Assembly: GCA_023397905.1 (NCBI GenBank)
Contig: JAEWSZ010000079.1
Span: forward strand, 1 to 46,123
Origin: Bacillota bacterium
GTDB taxonomy: Bacteria > Bacillota > Clostridia > Acetivibrionales > DSM-1351
DNA: 46,123 nt
Direction: 5' to 3'
The notes under the pieces were generated by a model. It made no database searches. It was given only the letters and a program-made list of their open reading frames with translations, and had not been told where the DNA came from. How positions within the stretch are numbered: the stretch's first letter is position 1; each line of letters opens with the position of its first letter. Made by a program: the position numbers and the translations under genes. Positions 18,842-27,093 of the stretch are shown here, piece by piece.

Positions 18842-19741
18842 ATGATACAGTATTTAAGCTTTTTTCTAAAGGACCTGTCTTTCAGTTTTGTTATACTTAC
18901 GGTGGGGTTTGTGCTTGGATGGATTATATACAATAATATAGTTCTCTACGACGTATCCTTGAAGGAGGCCTTGTTTACAAGAGACAACCTGGCCGTCTGG
19001 GTGGAATTTATCGGAGCGTTTGTTTTTCCGGTGCTGTACCTTGCGGGCCATGGGCTAAAGGGCTCGGTAAGTGACAATATATTTGTGGATCTGGCCGTAT
19101 GCCTGGGGTATACTATTTTTTACATAGCCATTCTGACCATATTGAGACTTCTGTCCAAATACATGGTAAATCTCATAAATGCCAGAGACAACCATGGGAA
19201 GATATGCCTCAACAAGGAAATATGCGAACAGAAAAATATCGGAGCTGCTCTGTTTTCGGTATCGCTTTCGGTTATATTTGTAAATGTGATCAAAAATATA
19301 GACTTCATTGATATTATAAACGGACTGGGAGTGGAAATACTTATCAAGATTCTGGTGGTCCTGGTGTTTATGCTGGCGGCGCTTGTGTGCTATTCCTTTG
19401 TTCTCAGGAGAAAGACCACCTTGTTCAAGGAGCTGTTTATAGACAATAACGCAGCGGCGGGCGTAGGGCTTCTCGGCTTTGTTTTTGCGGTCCAGACCAT
19501 AATTTCAGGTATCATGTCTTCCTACAAAATGGACTTTGAACTGCTCACGGTTTCGGTGGTAATAGCTGTCAGCCTGATAATTTTCGGGATTCTGTCAGTG
19601 CTCTTCAAATTAATATTTACCGGCATTGTCAAGGTGGATATATGGAGTGAGATTTATGAACAGGACAATTTCGGGGCGGCCCTGGGCCAGGCTGCGCTGT
19701 ACATAGGAATAGCGGTTATAATAGTGAATTTCATAGCGTAG
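18842..19741 (+). CDS. DUF350 (YjfL-like) tandem membrane protein
   Basis: A 299-residue protein with about eight membrane segments that looks like two DUF350 units in tandem: segments near residues 10-110 and 150-230 repeat the pattern of charged loop then NxGAA (KNIGAALFSVSLSVIF and NNAAAGVGLLGFVFA, with a further one at DNFGAALGQAALYIG). DUF350 proteins are cytoplasmic-membrane proteins of unknown activity, often encoded with stress or envelope genes. ATG 18842 is chosen from the G-rich site nine bases upstream; ATG 18833 overlaps that site. Confidence 0.8.
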   Translation: MIQYLSFFLKDLSFSFVILTVGFVLGWIIYNNIVLYDVSLKEALFTRDNLAVWVEFIGAFVFPVLYLAGHGLKGSVSDNIFVDLAVCLGYTIFYIAILTILRLLSKYMVNLINARDNHGKICLNKEICEQKNIGAALFSVSLSVIFVNVIKNIDFIDIINGLGVEILIKILVVLVFMLAALVCYSFVLRRKTTLFKELFIDNNAAAGVGLLGFVFAVQTIISGIMSSYKMDFELLTVSVVIAVSLIIFGILSVLFKLIFTGIVKVDIWSEIYEQDNFGAALGQAALYIGIAVIIVNFIA

Positions 19742-19959
19742 CAAACAAATTTGTACGGAGTATTAAAATATCCCGGCAGCCTCCGGAAAATTAATTGTTA
19801 AGAACATACAACCACACTATTCACATATTATTAATATTTGTTATACAATTTTAACATTATTTTTTGAAAATCATGGTATAATAATAAGTGTAAAGCCATT
19901 ATAAGCTTTTTCATTTTGTTCCTCCTTTAAACATATTGATTTGTTTTTTGTTACTTAGG

Positions 19960-20009
19960 GCACCTGTTATCAGGAATTATTATAAATTATAAACTGAGGT
20001 GCTTTTTTT
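19960..20009 (+). terminator. Weak terminator-like hairpin upstream of the SRP RNA gene
   Basis: GCACCT (19960-19965) pairs with AGGTGC (19997-20002), with an inner CAG/CTG pairing, and is followed by T7. The loop is long and AT-rich. The surrounding 19742-20060 is AT-rich and holds no gene that I can see. Confidence 0.4.
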
Positions 20010-20064
20010 CTGCTTGTAAATATTATCAGGAAATGATTTACATATATTTACAATGCGATTTCTA

Positions 20065-20093
20065 TTGATATGGGAGGATATTTAGGTTATAAT
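20065..20093 (+). promoter_or_regulatory. Sigma-A promoter of the SRP RNA gene
   Basis: TTGATA (20065-20070) and TATAAT (20088-20093) have a 17-bp spacer, placing transcription start near 20100. The strength suits a highly expressed stable RNA. Confidence 0.75.
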
Positions 20094-20099
20094 GTGTTA

Positions 20100-20405
20100 G
20101 GTGCGAAGTCAATTTTGGCCGTACTAGATGGGGAGGTAGCGGTGCCCTGTACCTGCAATCCGCTATAGCAGGATTGAATTCCTGCCCAAGGTTTAAGTGT
20201 GTAGTGCCTGACCTTTACAAGTGGCAATGAAAATTGGGTCTTGCGCAATAGAAGTCTGTGAACCCCGTCAGGTCCGGAAGGAAGCAGCGGTAAGCGGTAA
20301 ATTCTGTGTGCCGCTAGGTTACCTGGTTAGAGTTAACTGTGAATGAAGCTCCGCTTCTATGGTAACGGCTATATATTTCTATCGACGGCGGGTGTACGGC
20401 CATTC
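20100..20405 (+). ncRNA. ffs: Signal recognition particle RNA, large Gram-positive type
   Basis: The sequence contains the highly conserved SRP core: GGGGAGGTAGCGGTGCCCTG in the Alu part, and the helix 8 region with GTCAGGTCCGGAAGGAAGCA that binds Ffh, followed by AGCGG. GGCCGTAC (20117-20124) pairs with GTACGGCC (20394-20401), closing the long helix and defining the ends to within a few bases. The length of about 300 nt matches the Bacillus/Clostridium form with an Alu domain. The RNA guides ribosomes translating membrane and exported proteins to FtsY. Its position before dnaX is a common Gram-positive arrangement. Confidence 0.93.
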
Positions 20406-20469
20406 AAATATATCTTTAGAAGAATTAACTGCGGCCTTTATAGGTGCCGTGAAAATAAGCCTGTTCATA

Positions 20470-20560
20470 AAGTCAATTACGGCTGAAGCCTCCGCTTTAA
20501 AGGTGGATATGCGTTTAAAAGTATTTTTAAGCCAGGTTTCAGCGGCCGGTTCCGGCCTGC
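20470..20560 (+). repeat. Diverged copy of the AGTCAATTACGG palindromic repeat
   Basis: AAGTCAATTACGGCTGAAGC and the next ~50 bases resemble the element at 31507-31664, and a perfect GGCCGG-TT-CCGGCC hairpin follows at 20544-20557. The rest of the gap to dnaX (20406-20772) holds another GC-rich hairpin near 20652-20687 and no convincing gene. Confidence 0.45.
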
Positions 20561-20772
20561 GGCAATTGATTTTGGATGGGCTTGTATTATTTTATTAACG
20601 GTATGCTCCGGCGCTTCAACAGGAGGCCGGTTCCGCGTATACGGATACATGGGCCATCGTCGGCGGGGGCTTGTTATTCCCGGCGATGATATATAAAATA
20701 TATAACAGGTAGAAAAATCCGGCCGGCAGATGCTTTAATGCTGTCTGGCTTTATGGAAGGAAGGATGGGGAT

Positions 20773-22506
20773 ATGTCCTATACAGCGCTGTACAGAAAAT
20801 GGAGACCTCTTGTGTTCGAAGATGTAGTTGAACAGGAACATGTGGTCAGAACAATTAAAAATACCGTGAAGTCGGAACGTATAGCGCATGCATATCTTTT
20901 TTGCGGCACAAGAGGCACCGGCAAGACGACTATGGCCAAAATATTTGCCAGGGCAATAAATTGCCTGAGCCCAAAGGACGGAGATCCGTGCAACGAGTGC
21001 GAAGTGTGCCGCGGAATACTGAGCGACTCCATACTGGATGTGGTTGAAATAGACGCAGCCTCCAATAACAGTGTTGACAATATAAGAGAGATCCGTGACG
21101 AGGTGGTTTATGCGCCATCACAGGCCAGATACAAGGTATACATAATAGACGAGGTCCATATGCTTTCGGCGGGAGCCTTCAACGCGCTGCTGAAAACGCT
21201 GGAAGAACCTCCGGCGCATGTGGTTTTCATACTGGCTACCACAGATCCACATAAGCTGCCGGCCACAATACTTTCCAGATGCCAGAGGTTTGATTTCAAA
21301 AAAATCACATCCGACGGTATTGCCGAAAGGATAAAAATAATTGCGGAGGCCAGCGGGATCACAATTGAAAATGATGCCGCGCTGCTCATTGCCAGACTGG
21401 CCGACGGAGCTCTGAGAGACGCTCTGAGTATACTGGACCAGTGCATCTCCATGGGAAAAACCAACATAGTCCATCAGGATGTGCTGGATGAAATAGGCAT
21501 AGTCAGCGATGATTTTATATATGAAATAGTTGAGAACATTAAGGATAAAAATGTTGAAGGCCTGGTAACGGGAGTAGACAGGCTATCTTCCAACGGCAGG
21601 GATATTTTGAGATTTGCTTCGGATCTGGTAATGTATTTCAGGAATCTTTTGGTCTGCAAGCTGACAAAAAACCCTGTGGACATATTGGACATAAGCAAGC
21701 AGTATATTGAAAAAATGATGCTCCAGGCAGAGGCTTTTTCCAAGGAAAGGATAATTGCCGTAATAAAGGAGCTTTCTTCCTTTGAACCGCAGCTCAAGTA
21801 CGCCCTCAACCAGAGAGTATTTCTGGAGGTAATGCTCATCTCCCTTAGCGTAGGGAGCCTTGGGCAAAACAGCGATACCGGCGACCTTCAGGACAGGATT
21901 TCAGATCTGGAAAACGCCATACGCTCGGGCAGTATCGCCGCTCCGGCCAGAGCTGCCAGTGTGCCGGGCAATGGCGTAAATACGGGGATTACCGGTCAGG
22001 CTTCGGGAAAGGTTCTTGACAGGGTACCGCCGGTTCCGTTTGCCGAGGGCGCAGCTAAACAGTCTGATGGAGAGCTTCCGGCGGAGGTAATGAAAAAACA
22101 GGAGGACATGGGGGATAAGAAGCAGGCTTCGCACCAACAGCTGGAAGTATGGCCGGAGGTCATATCGGAGCTGAAATCCAGCGGCAGGATGATGCTCGCC
22201 ACATATCTTGCCTCCACAAAGGCTATTGCTGCCGATGAAACCACGATTATGGCGGTTTTCCCCTTAAATGCCCGTTCTTTAAAGGATAATGTATCGAAAC
22301 CTGATAACAGCGAGGTTTTGCGTGATATTCTCAGCAAAAAACTGGGCAGGCAGGTGAGGATAAAATGTGTGGACGAGGATGACCTGGAGGACCTGGTTCC
22401 GGAACAGACTGAAATGAAAAAAGATACCCAGGAGAGCAGGCTGCTTAAAAATGCGAGAGAAATTGCAGATAAGCTCAATGTTCACCTTGATATAATAGAT
22501 GAATAA
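20773..22506 (+). CDS. dnaX: DNA polymerase III subunit gamma/tau
   Basis: A 577-residue clamp-loader ATPase. Walker A is GTRGTGKT (residues 45-52), a zinc-binding Cys cluster includes CNECEVC, Walker B is VYIIDEVHML, and the SRC motif is in ILSRCQRFDF. The AAA+ and lid domains end near residue 365, followed by a variable linker (about 370-450) and a C-terminal domain. It loads the sliding clamp and couples polymerase cores at the replication fork. It heads the dnaX-ybaB-recR group. Confidence 0.97.
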   Translation: MSYTALYRKWRPLVFEDVVEQEHVVRTIKNTVKSERIAHAYLFCGTRGTGKTTMAKIFARAINCLSPKDGDPCNECEVCRGILSDSILDVVEIDAASNNSVDNIREIRDEVVYAPSQARYKVYIIDEVHMLSAGAFNALLKTLEEPPAHVVFILATTDPHKLPATILSRCQRFDFKKITSDGIAERIKIIAEASGITIENDAALLIARLADGALRDALSILDQCISMGKTNIVHQDVLDEIGIVSDDFIYEIVENIKDKNVEGLVTGVDRLSSNGRDILRFASDLVMYFRNLLVCKLTKNPVDILDISKQYIEKMMLQAEAFSKERIIAVIKELSSFEPQLKYALNQRVFLEVMLISLSVGSLGQNSDTGDLQDRISDLENAIRSGSIAAPARAASVPGNGVNTGITGQASGKVLDRVPPVPFAEGAAKQSDGELPAEVMKKQEDMGDKKQASHQQLEVWPEVISELKSSGRMMLATYLASTKAIAADETTIMAVFPLNARSLKDNVSKPDNSEVLRDILSKKLGRQVRIKCVDEDDLEDLVPEQTEMKKDTQESRLLKNAREIADKLNVHLDIIDE

Positions 22507-22620
22507 GATATAATATTAACTATAAATTGCCTGTGGGAGTGCAAATCTCCCGCATGGGCACAAACATGCAGGAGTGTAATTAAAAAACAATAAAATTCCA
22601 TAAACAGGAGGATGTAATAT

Positions 22621-22974
22621 ATGGCAAGAGGCGGATTTCCGGGAGGCGGTTTTGGCGGAGGCTTCGGAGGAGGTAATATGAATAACCTCATGAAGCAGGC
22701 TCAGAAAATGCAGAAGGATATGGAAAAAGCCCAGCAGGAGCTGGAGACAAAAACTGTGGAGGTTTCTGTTGGCGGCGGCGCCGTTACAATAGTTGCTACA
22801 GGTAAAAAGGAAATCAAGGAAATAACCATAAAGCCGGAGGTAGTCGATCCGGATGATGTTGAAATGCTTCAGGATCTTATAATGAGCGCCGTAAATGAAG
22901 CTATCAGAAAAGCCGATGAGATGATGAACTCCGAGATGGGCAAAATTACGGGGGGCATTCCGGGGCTGTTTTAA
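22621..22974 (+). CDS. YbaB/EbfC nucleoid-associated protein
   Basis: A 117-residue YbaB/EbfC family protein. A Gly/Phe-rich N-terminal tail (residues 1-22), common in clostridial members, precedes the coiled helix (NLMKQAQKMQKDMEKAQQEL) and the beta sheet that form the tweezer-like DNA-binding dimer. AGGAGG lies well placed before the ATG. Conserved position between dnaX and recR supports the call. Confidence 0.95.
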   Translation: MARGGFPGGGFGGGFGGGNMNNLMKQAQKMQKDMEKAQQELETKTVEVSVGGGAVTIVATGKKEIKEITIKPEVVDPDDVEMLQDLIMSAVNEAIRKADEMMNSEMGKITGGIPGLF

Positions 22975-23131
22975 GAACGCAGAGTACACATTTAGTGTGC
23001 AAACCTATTTTCACAAATCCAAAAGCAGCAATTGGCATTTTGATTTGGCAAATATGGCGTATATTCGGGGGTATGCAGCTTGAAGGATCTAGTTCAAAAA
23101 GCGATGCGTATCCAGGAACACGGAGGTCAGG

Positions 23132-23731
23132 ATGGATTACTATGCAGTACCTGTGGCAAGGCTTGTAGAAGAATTTCAAAAATTACCTGGTATCGGACAT
23201 AAGTCTGCCCAAAGACTGGCTTTTCATGTTATAAACATGCCGGTCGAAAAGGTGCAGGGACTGGCAAATTCCATACTTGAGGCCAAACAGAAAACCAAAT
23301 ATTGCTCCATATGCAGCAATCTCACCGACGTGGATCCATGCCCGCTGTGCAGCGGTACTTCCAGAGACAGATCGGCAATATGCGTGGTTCAGGACCCAAG
23401 GGATGTGGTTGCCATGGAGCGCACCAGAGAGTTCAAAGGCCTTTATCACGTACTGCATGGAGCTATTTCTCCCATGATGGGCATAGGGCCTGAGGATATA
23501 CGCATAAAGGAGCTGATACAAAGGCTTGGGGGCGGTGAAGTAAAGGAAGTCATACTTGCCACAAATCCCAACGTTGAGGGCGAAGCAACTGCAATGTATG
23601 TCTCGAAGCTGGTTAAGCCCCTTGGGATAAAAACTACCAGAATAGCCCACGGCATTCCCGTAGGAGGCGATCTGGAATATGCCGACGAGGTCACGCTGGC
23701 CAAAGCCCTTGAAGGACGGCGGGAAATATAG
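23132..23731 (+). CDS. recR: Recombination protein RecR
   Basis: A 199-residue RecR of usual length. Order: helix-hairpin-helix LPGIGHKSAQRLAF, C4 zinc finger (CSIC and CPLC), and Toprim domain with ICVVQDPRDVVAMERT. It works with RecF/RecO in loading RecA at gaps. GGAGGT precedes ATG 23132. It is the last gene of the dnaX group and a terminator follows. Confidence 0.97.
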   Translation: MDYYAVPVARLVEEFQKLPGIGHKSAQRLAFHVINMPVEKVQGLANSILEAKQKTKYCSICSNLTDVDPCPLCSGTSRDRSAICVVQDPRDVVAMERTREFKGLYHVLHGAISPMMGIGPEDIRIKELIQRLGGGEVKEVILATNPNVEGEATAMYVSKLVKPLGIKTTRIAHGIPVGGDLEYADEVTLAKALEGRREI

Positions 23732-23818
23732 GGAATGTTGTGTTCTTGTTCTTGTATAATTAAGTTTGATCAAAAGGATAAATAGTTTGATCATGGATAA
23801 ATAAGTTTTGTCACGAGA

Positions 23819-23866
23819 CCATAGTTTGGGAGAATATTTGCCTGAAGCTATGGCCTTTTGTTTTTA
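23819..23866 (+). terminator. Terminator after recR
   Basis: CCATAG (23819-23824) pairs with CTATGG (23848-23853) with partial extension, followed by a T-rich tract (CCTTTTGTTTTT). It marks the end of the core block; the sequence turns AT-rich beyond it. Confidence 0.65.
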
Positions 23867-23874
23867 ATTGGGAA

Positions 23875-24083
23875 TGAATTGAGATTAAATCTGTGGTTGG
23901 ATATTTGAAGGATGTGAGGGTCAAAGCCTCCTGAAAACTAATATGGAATTTCATCAGGAAACAATATCCGGAATCAATCAAACGAAGTTATATGGCGGAT
24001 TAGAGAGTATTTGAAAAGGGTACTTTTTGATTTGCTTTGGGTTTCACATCCTTCAAATATCTTCTCAGTTTTATTTCTTAATT
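23875..24083. repeat. Large inverted-repeat element (MITE or structured RNA candidate)
   Basis: Arms 23900-23927 and 24034-24061 are 28 bases each and pair with only a few central mismatches; GATATTTGAAGGATGTGA is perfectly repeated. Weaker pairing extends outward to about 23875 and 24083. The interior holds further hairpins (TCCTGA with TCAGGA near 23929-23958, and ATCCG with CGGAT). TTAATTGGGAAT on the left and TTAATTGAGAAT on the right may be a decayed target duplication. There is no ORF inside. Confidence 0.6.
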
Positions 24084-24162
24084 GAGAATTTTGATAGGGA
24101 AATCACATGTATATATCTGGGAAATCGTGATAAAACTTAATTATCCTGTGGGATGTATTTGA

Positions 24163-24191
24163 TTGTATATATGCCCATAATGTGGTAAAAT
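24163..24191 (+). promoter_or_regulatory. Repeated promoter module, copy A
   Basis: TTGTAT (24163-24168), a 17-bp spacer and TAAAAT (24186-24191), followed by TTTGCCTGTAAGC. The same module recurs at four other places. Homology with copy D (34694) begins upstream at about 24119, including CTTAATTATCCTG. It precedes a decayed gene. Confidence 0.65.
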
Positions 24192-24257
24192 TTTGCCTGT
24201 AAGCAAGCTGAATTGGCAGACAGTTTCTTAATAAAAATGGATAATGGTGGGGATTTG

Positions 24258-24991
24258 TGATGAAACCTATGGTTGCAATCAGGCAAAATTCAGTTGTGAC
24301 CTAACCGTGAATGGTGATGAATGGTTTGCCTGTGATCTTGAAATATATCATTTTGGCCCATGAAGTATGCTTGGGAGGGATAAATTCCAATTTGAGAAGA
24401 TAATTGATATGAATAACTTATTTGAAAAATATAGGAATTTATCTGTAAATGGCGAATTGATCTGTCTGGAACAGCAAAATACGATCGTACCATTTTTTTG
24501 TTATACAATTAATGCAAAACCCATCGGTTTTGAGGGATGTATAATGTATTGCTTCATTGACGGATATAAGGATATGGTCTTTACTTCCAACCCGGAAAGT
24601 TGCGCTGACCAAAATGTTTATCCGCTTGCCGCTAATTTTGAAGATTTTATGCGTTTAATTTTGGCTTGTGGTAGTGCCAATCCAGTTGAACAGATCGTAT
24701 GGATGGACAAGGATCGGTTTGAAAAGCATTTACAGGAAGAAAAAAATTCGGACTGAACAACAAAAAGAACTACTTGACCTCCTTGCATATGAATTGAACC
24801 TTATGCCAATGGAAAACCCGTTTGAATATGTCAAAGCGTTGCAAGCAAATTTTGATGGCAGTAAAATAAAATACAGTAATGAATATTATGACACACTGGG
24901 ACTGGCATGGCCTGATGAGACAAAAACAGAGAATAGTTTTGAGTTCGAGCCAGTAACTTTTTCATTTTTTAAAAAGACACACGAAAAGTAA
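24258..24991 (+). pseudogene. Decayed gene of unknown family (at least three lesions)
   Basis: Translation gives a single protein split by lesions. A start at 24258 with a G-rich ribosome site runs about 15 codons to a stop. The next segment, from about 24295, reads on in another frame to an in-frame TGA at 24361, then continues (from ATG 24367) to 24756. The frame changes again at an A7 run (about 24745), and the C-terminal part continues to 24991 (TEQQKELLDLLAYELNLMPM and onward). The restored product is about 240 residues, cytosolic and acidic, with FFCYTINAKPIGFEG and FTSNPES motifs. I do not recognise the family; an SMI1/KNR4-like fold is only a guess. The single-base lesion at A7 could be a sequencing error, but the others make decay likely. 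Confidence 0.65.
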
Positions 24992-25055
24992 ATTCCAATT
25001 TGCGGAGTGGTTTTGACTAAGGATTATATACATTTTATACATTTGTGAGGTAAAG

Positions 25056-25538
25056 ATGATGCAAAAGTTAATTATCATAACAGGTTCACCCTGTGTAGGT
25101 AAAACTGCTGTGGCGAAAAGCCTTTTTGAGTCATACGAAAACAGCGCGTATTTTGATGGCGACTGGGCATGGTGCGTCAATCCGTTTTCAATTGCTGATC
25201 CGCGATTACGGAATGGCGACAAAACTATGTCTTTTGCGCTATCTACCTATTTAAATTCAAATTTCGATTATGTTATTTTTTCCTCTGTTGTGGTGATAGG
25301 TGAAGCAATTCGAGAGGCTATATTGAAAGATATTACCGCGAAGGATTATACGACCATTGCATTCACATTGAAGTGTTCCGAAGAAACGCTGATTGAACGC
25401 CATAAAAATCGCGGCGACACTAACGAAGTTTTATTTCAATGGTTAAGAATGGAGCCTCATCCTGGTGATTATGTTATTAATACAGACCACAAAACAATCG
25501 TGCAAGTTGTTGATGAAATAAAAAGCATAATAAATTAA
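25056..25538 (+). CDS. P-loop nucleotide kinase-like protein
   Basis: A 160-residue protein beginning with a beta strand and Walker A GSPCVGKT (residues 10-17). It also has a DGDW substrate-side motif, a hydrophobic strand YVIFSSVVVIG and a lid-like segment with RHKNRGD. This is the AAA/shikimate-kinase-like fold seen in small kinases and chloramphenicol phosphotransferase relatives. The substrate is unknown. Two Met codons, 25056 and 25059, are possible starts after GAGG. It stands alone in the accessory region. Confidence 0.7.
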   Translation: MMQKLIIITGSPCVGKTAVAKSLFESYENSAYFDGDWAWCVNPFSIADPRLRNGDKTMSFALSTYLNSNFDYVIFSSVVVIGEAIREAILKDITAKDYTTIAFTLKCSEETLIERHKNRGDTNEVLFQWLRMEPHPGDYVINTDHKTIVQVVDEIKSIIN

Positions 25539-25587
25539 CCGATCAAACAGGATTTTACTATTAGGATACTGAGGGAGAAGTTATCAA

Positions 25588-25865
25588 ATGGAAAACAGTA
25601 ATATTATACAAAACAATAAAACATATTGGGATACGAATGCAGATTTATGGTTTGGAACTACAGCACTTCCTACATATGGGGTAAAATTTTTAACAGAAGA
25701 CGACTTACATACATAAATGCATTAGCCAAGGCAGGCTTTGCTATTGAACAATTGATTGAAGAAACTGACAAGAAAACTATGGAATCTGATGAAGATGATA
25801 GCGATAAGGCTAAAAAGGCAAGAATGCTTCCGATTTCTGTATGTTTTAAGGCGAGAAAGCTATAG
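25588..25865 (+). pseudogene. SAM-dependent methyltransferase with large internal deletion
   Basis: From ATG 25588 (GGGAG upstream) the frame reads NKTYWDTNADLWFGTTALP and then TEDDLHT before a stop at about 25714. This is a typical N-terminus of small class I methyltransferases. A second frame overlapping the junction reads INALAKAGFAIEQLIEET and ends MLPISVCFKARKL at 25865, a typical C-terminus of the same family. The whole SAM-binding core, roughly 150 or more codons, is missing at about 25700-25715. The gene cannot be functional. Confidence 0.75.
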
Positions 25866-25929
25866 GCAAATAAATAGGAATTTGCCGGACAGTTTTGCAG
25901 TGCGGATTAATCAATATGGAGGGATATAA

Positions 25930-27018
25930 GTGACCATCAAACAAATTACAGCTTTTGATATAATCTCACAACGCATTATATATGGATTAAATTTCATGTA
26001 TTCTGAATTTGTGCCGATTGAATCAGAAAAAGTAGATGAGCAAGGTCAAAAAAAACTTCATAGGTTAATGGGGCAATTGATTGACAAGTTATATGAGACC
26101 CCGAAACTTCTAAACCTTGCCGACAACGCAGACGAGGCATATGAGTGGTACGCAACAAATAATACTAATCCGGAGTTGGATAAGGTATACAAGTCAATAT
26201 TCAAGTGCTTGTTCGATTTCTATAAATTTCTGTACATTTCTTTTTTGCTGGGCCAAACAAATGATAATTACTTATCAATCAGCAATACTGTTTTGAAAGA
26301 GAACAAAACAAGCTACATGCCCCAGTATAAAACTTTGCTTAAAGAGATTGGGATAAACATTGAAAAGGGTAGTACAGAAATAATAGTTATTGCCGAAAAT
26401 GATATTATACAAAGCCTCAGGCTCCTTGCCGAAAGAATCCCTGTAAATATAAACCCCTGGACTCCCTATGCCATTATAAACTTTGCCTGCTGTTCATTTA
26501 CAGGCGATTTTAATTTCCTGCTCACAAGAGTTGATAATGTAGCAGGTTTAAATGGTTTGCTCCTTGAAATTCAAAACAACTGCTTGGAAAATAGTTATGA
26601 GCAAAACATAAAATGCAGCTTTGGCGCATCAGGATTTGATTTTAGCATTACATTCCGTAATAGAGTCGGTGGTTTTGTAATTGGGTATAATCCGCGTAAG
26701 TACTGGCAATTTTTTTTCGGCTCATTGAACAGTATAGGCGTAAAAGCCATGCTTGAGGAGTTTGAAAACCTTGATAATGACTTGCAGAAACACTTTGTAG
26801 GCGTATGCAAAACCTGTGATGGTTGTCTTGGCTGCACCAAGGGCGGCAGGAATAAAATTTTCGCCGTCAAAGTAAAGTATGACGGAAAAGAATATAACCT
26901 TTGCCCAGATAATTATTCCCGTCATAACTGGGAAACATTAAACCATGATTTGGCAGCGGTATTATTCAAGTATCATGCTGCGCAGGAAATTTACGGTTCT
27001 GATTGGCAAAAGAAATGA
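25930..27018 (+). CDS. Uncharacterised protein with C-terminal Cys cluster
   Basis: A 362-residue protein starting at GTG with GGAGGG upstream. The N-terminal half is helical and has no signal peptide. The C-terminal part contains CKTCDGCLGC followed by Lys/Arg and a later Cys (about residues 293-325), suggesting a metal site or structural zinc. I do not recognise the family. The arrangement before and after the Cys cluster resembles that in the 373-residue protein at 40742 (see findings). Confidence 0.7.
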   Translation: MTIKQITAFDIISQRIIYGLNFMYSEFVPIESEKVDEQGQKKLHRLMGQLIDKLYETPKLLNLADNADEAYEWYATNNTNPELDKVYKSIFKCLFDFYKFLYISFLLGQTNDNYLSISNTVLKENKTSYMPQYKTLLKEIGINIEKGSTEIIVIAENDIIQSLRLLAERIPVNINPWTPYAIINFACCSFTGDFNFLLTRVDNVAGLNGLLLEIQNNCLENSYEQNIKCSFGASGFDFSITFRNRVGGFVIGYNPRKYWQFFFGSLNSIGVKAMLEEFENLDNDLQKHFVGVCKTCDGCLGCTKGGRNKIFAVKVKYDGKEYNLCPDNYSRHNWETLNHDLAAVLFKYHAAQEIYGSDWQKK

Positions 27019-27052
27019 TTCAATGGAAAAGGTAGTTGACCGGAGCTGACTT

Positions 27053-27078
27053 AAAATAATTAATCAATTAATTATTTT
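27053..27078. repeat. Perfect 12-bp inverted repeat upstream of a hypothetical gene
   Basis: AAAATAATTAAT, CA, ATTAATTATTTT: two exact 12-base arms around a 2-base centre, ending 16 bases before the GTG start at 27094. It could be an operator or the terminator of the preceding gene. Confidence 0.5.
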
Positions 27079-27093
27079 CTAAGGGGGTGTAAC

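Noticed and set aside
20359..20598. A 79-codon open frame after the SRP RNA
   Set aside because: Its start lies inside the 3' part of the SRP RNA, it crosses a repeat and has no ribosome site.
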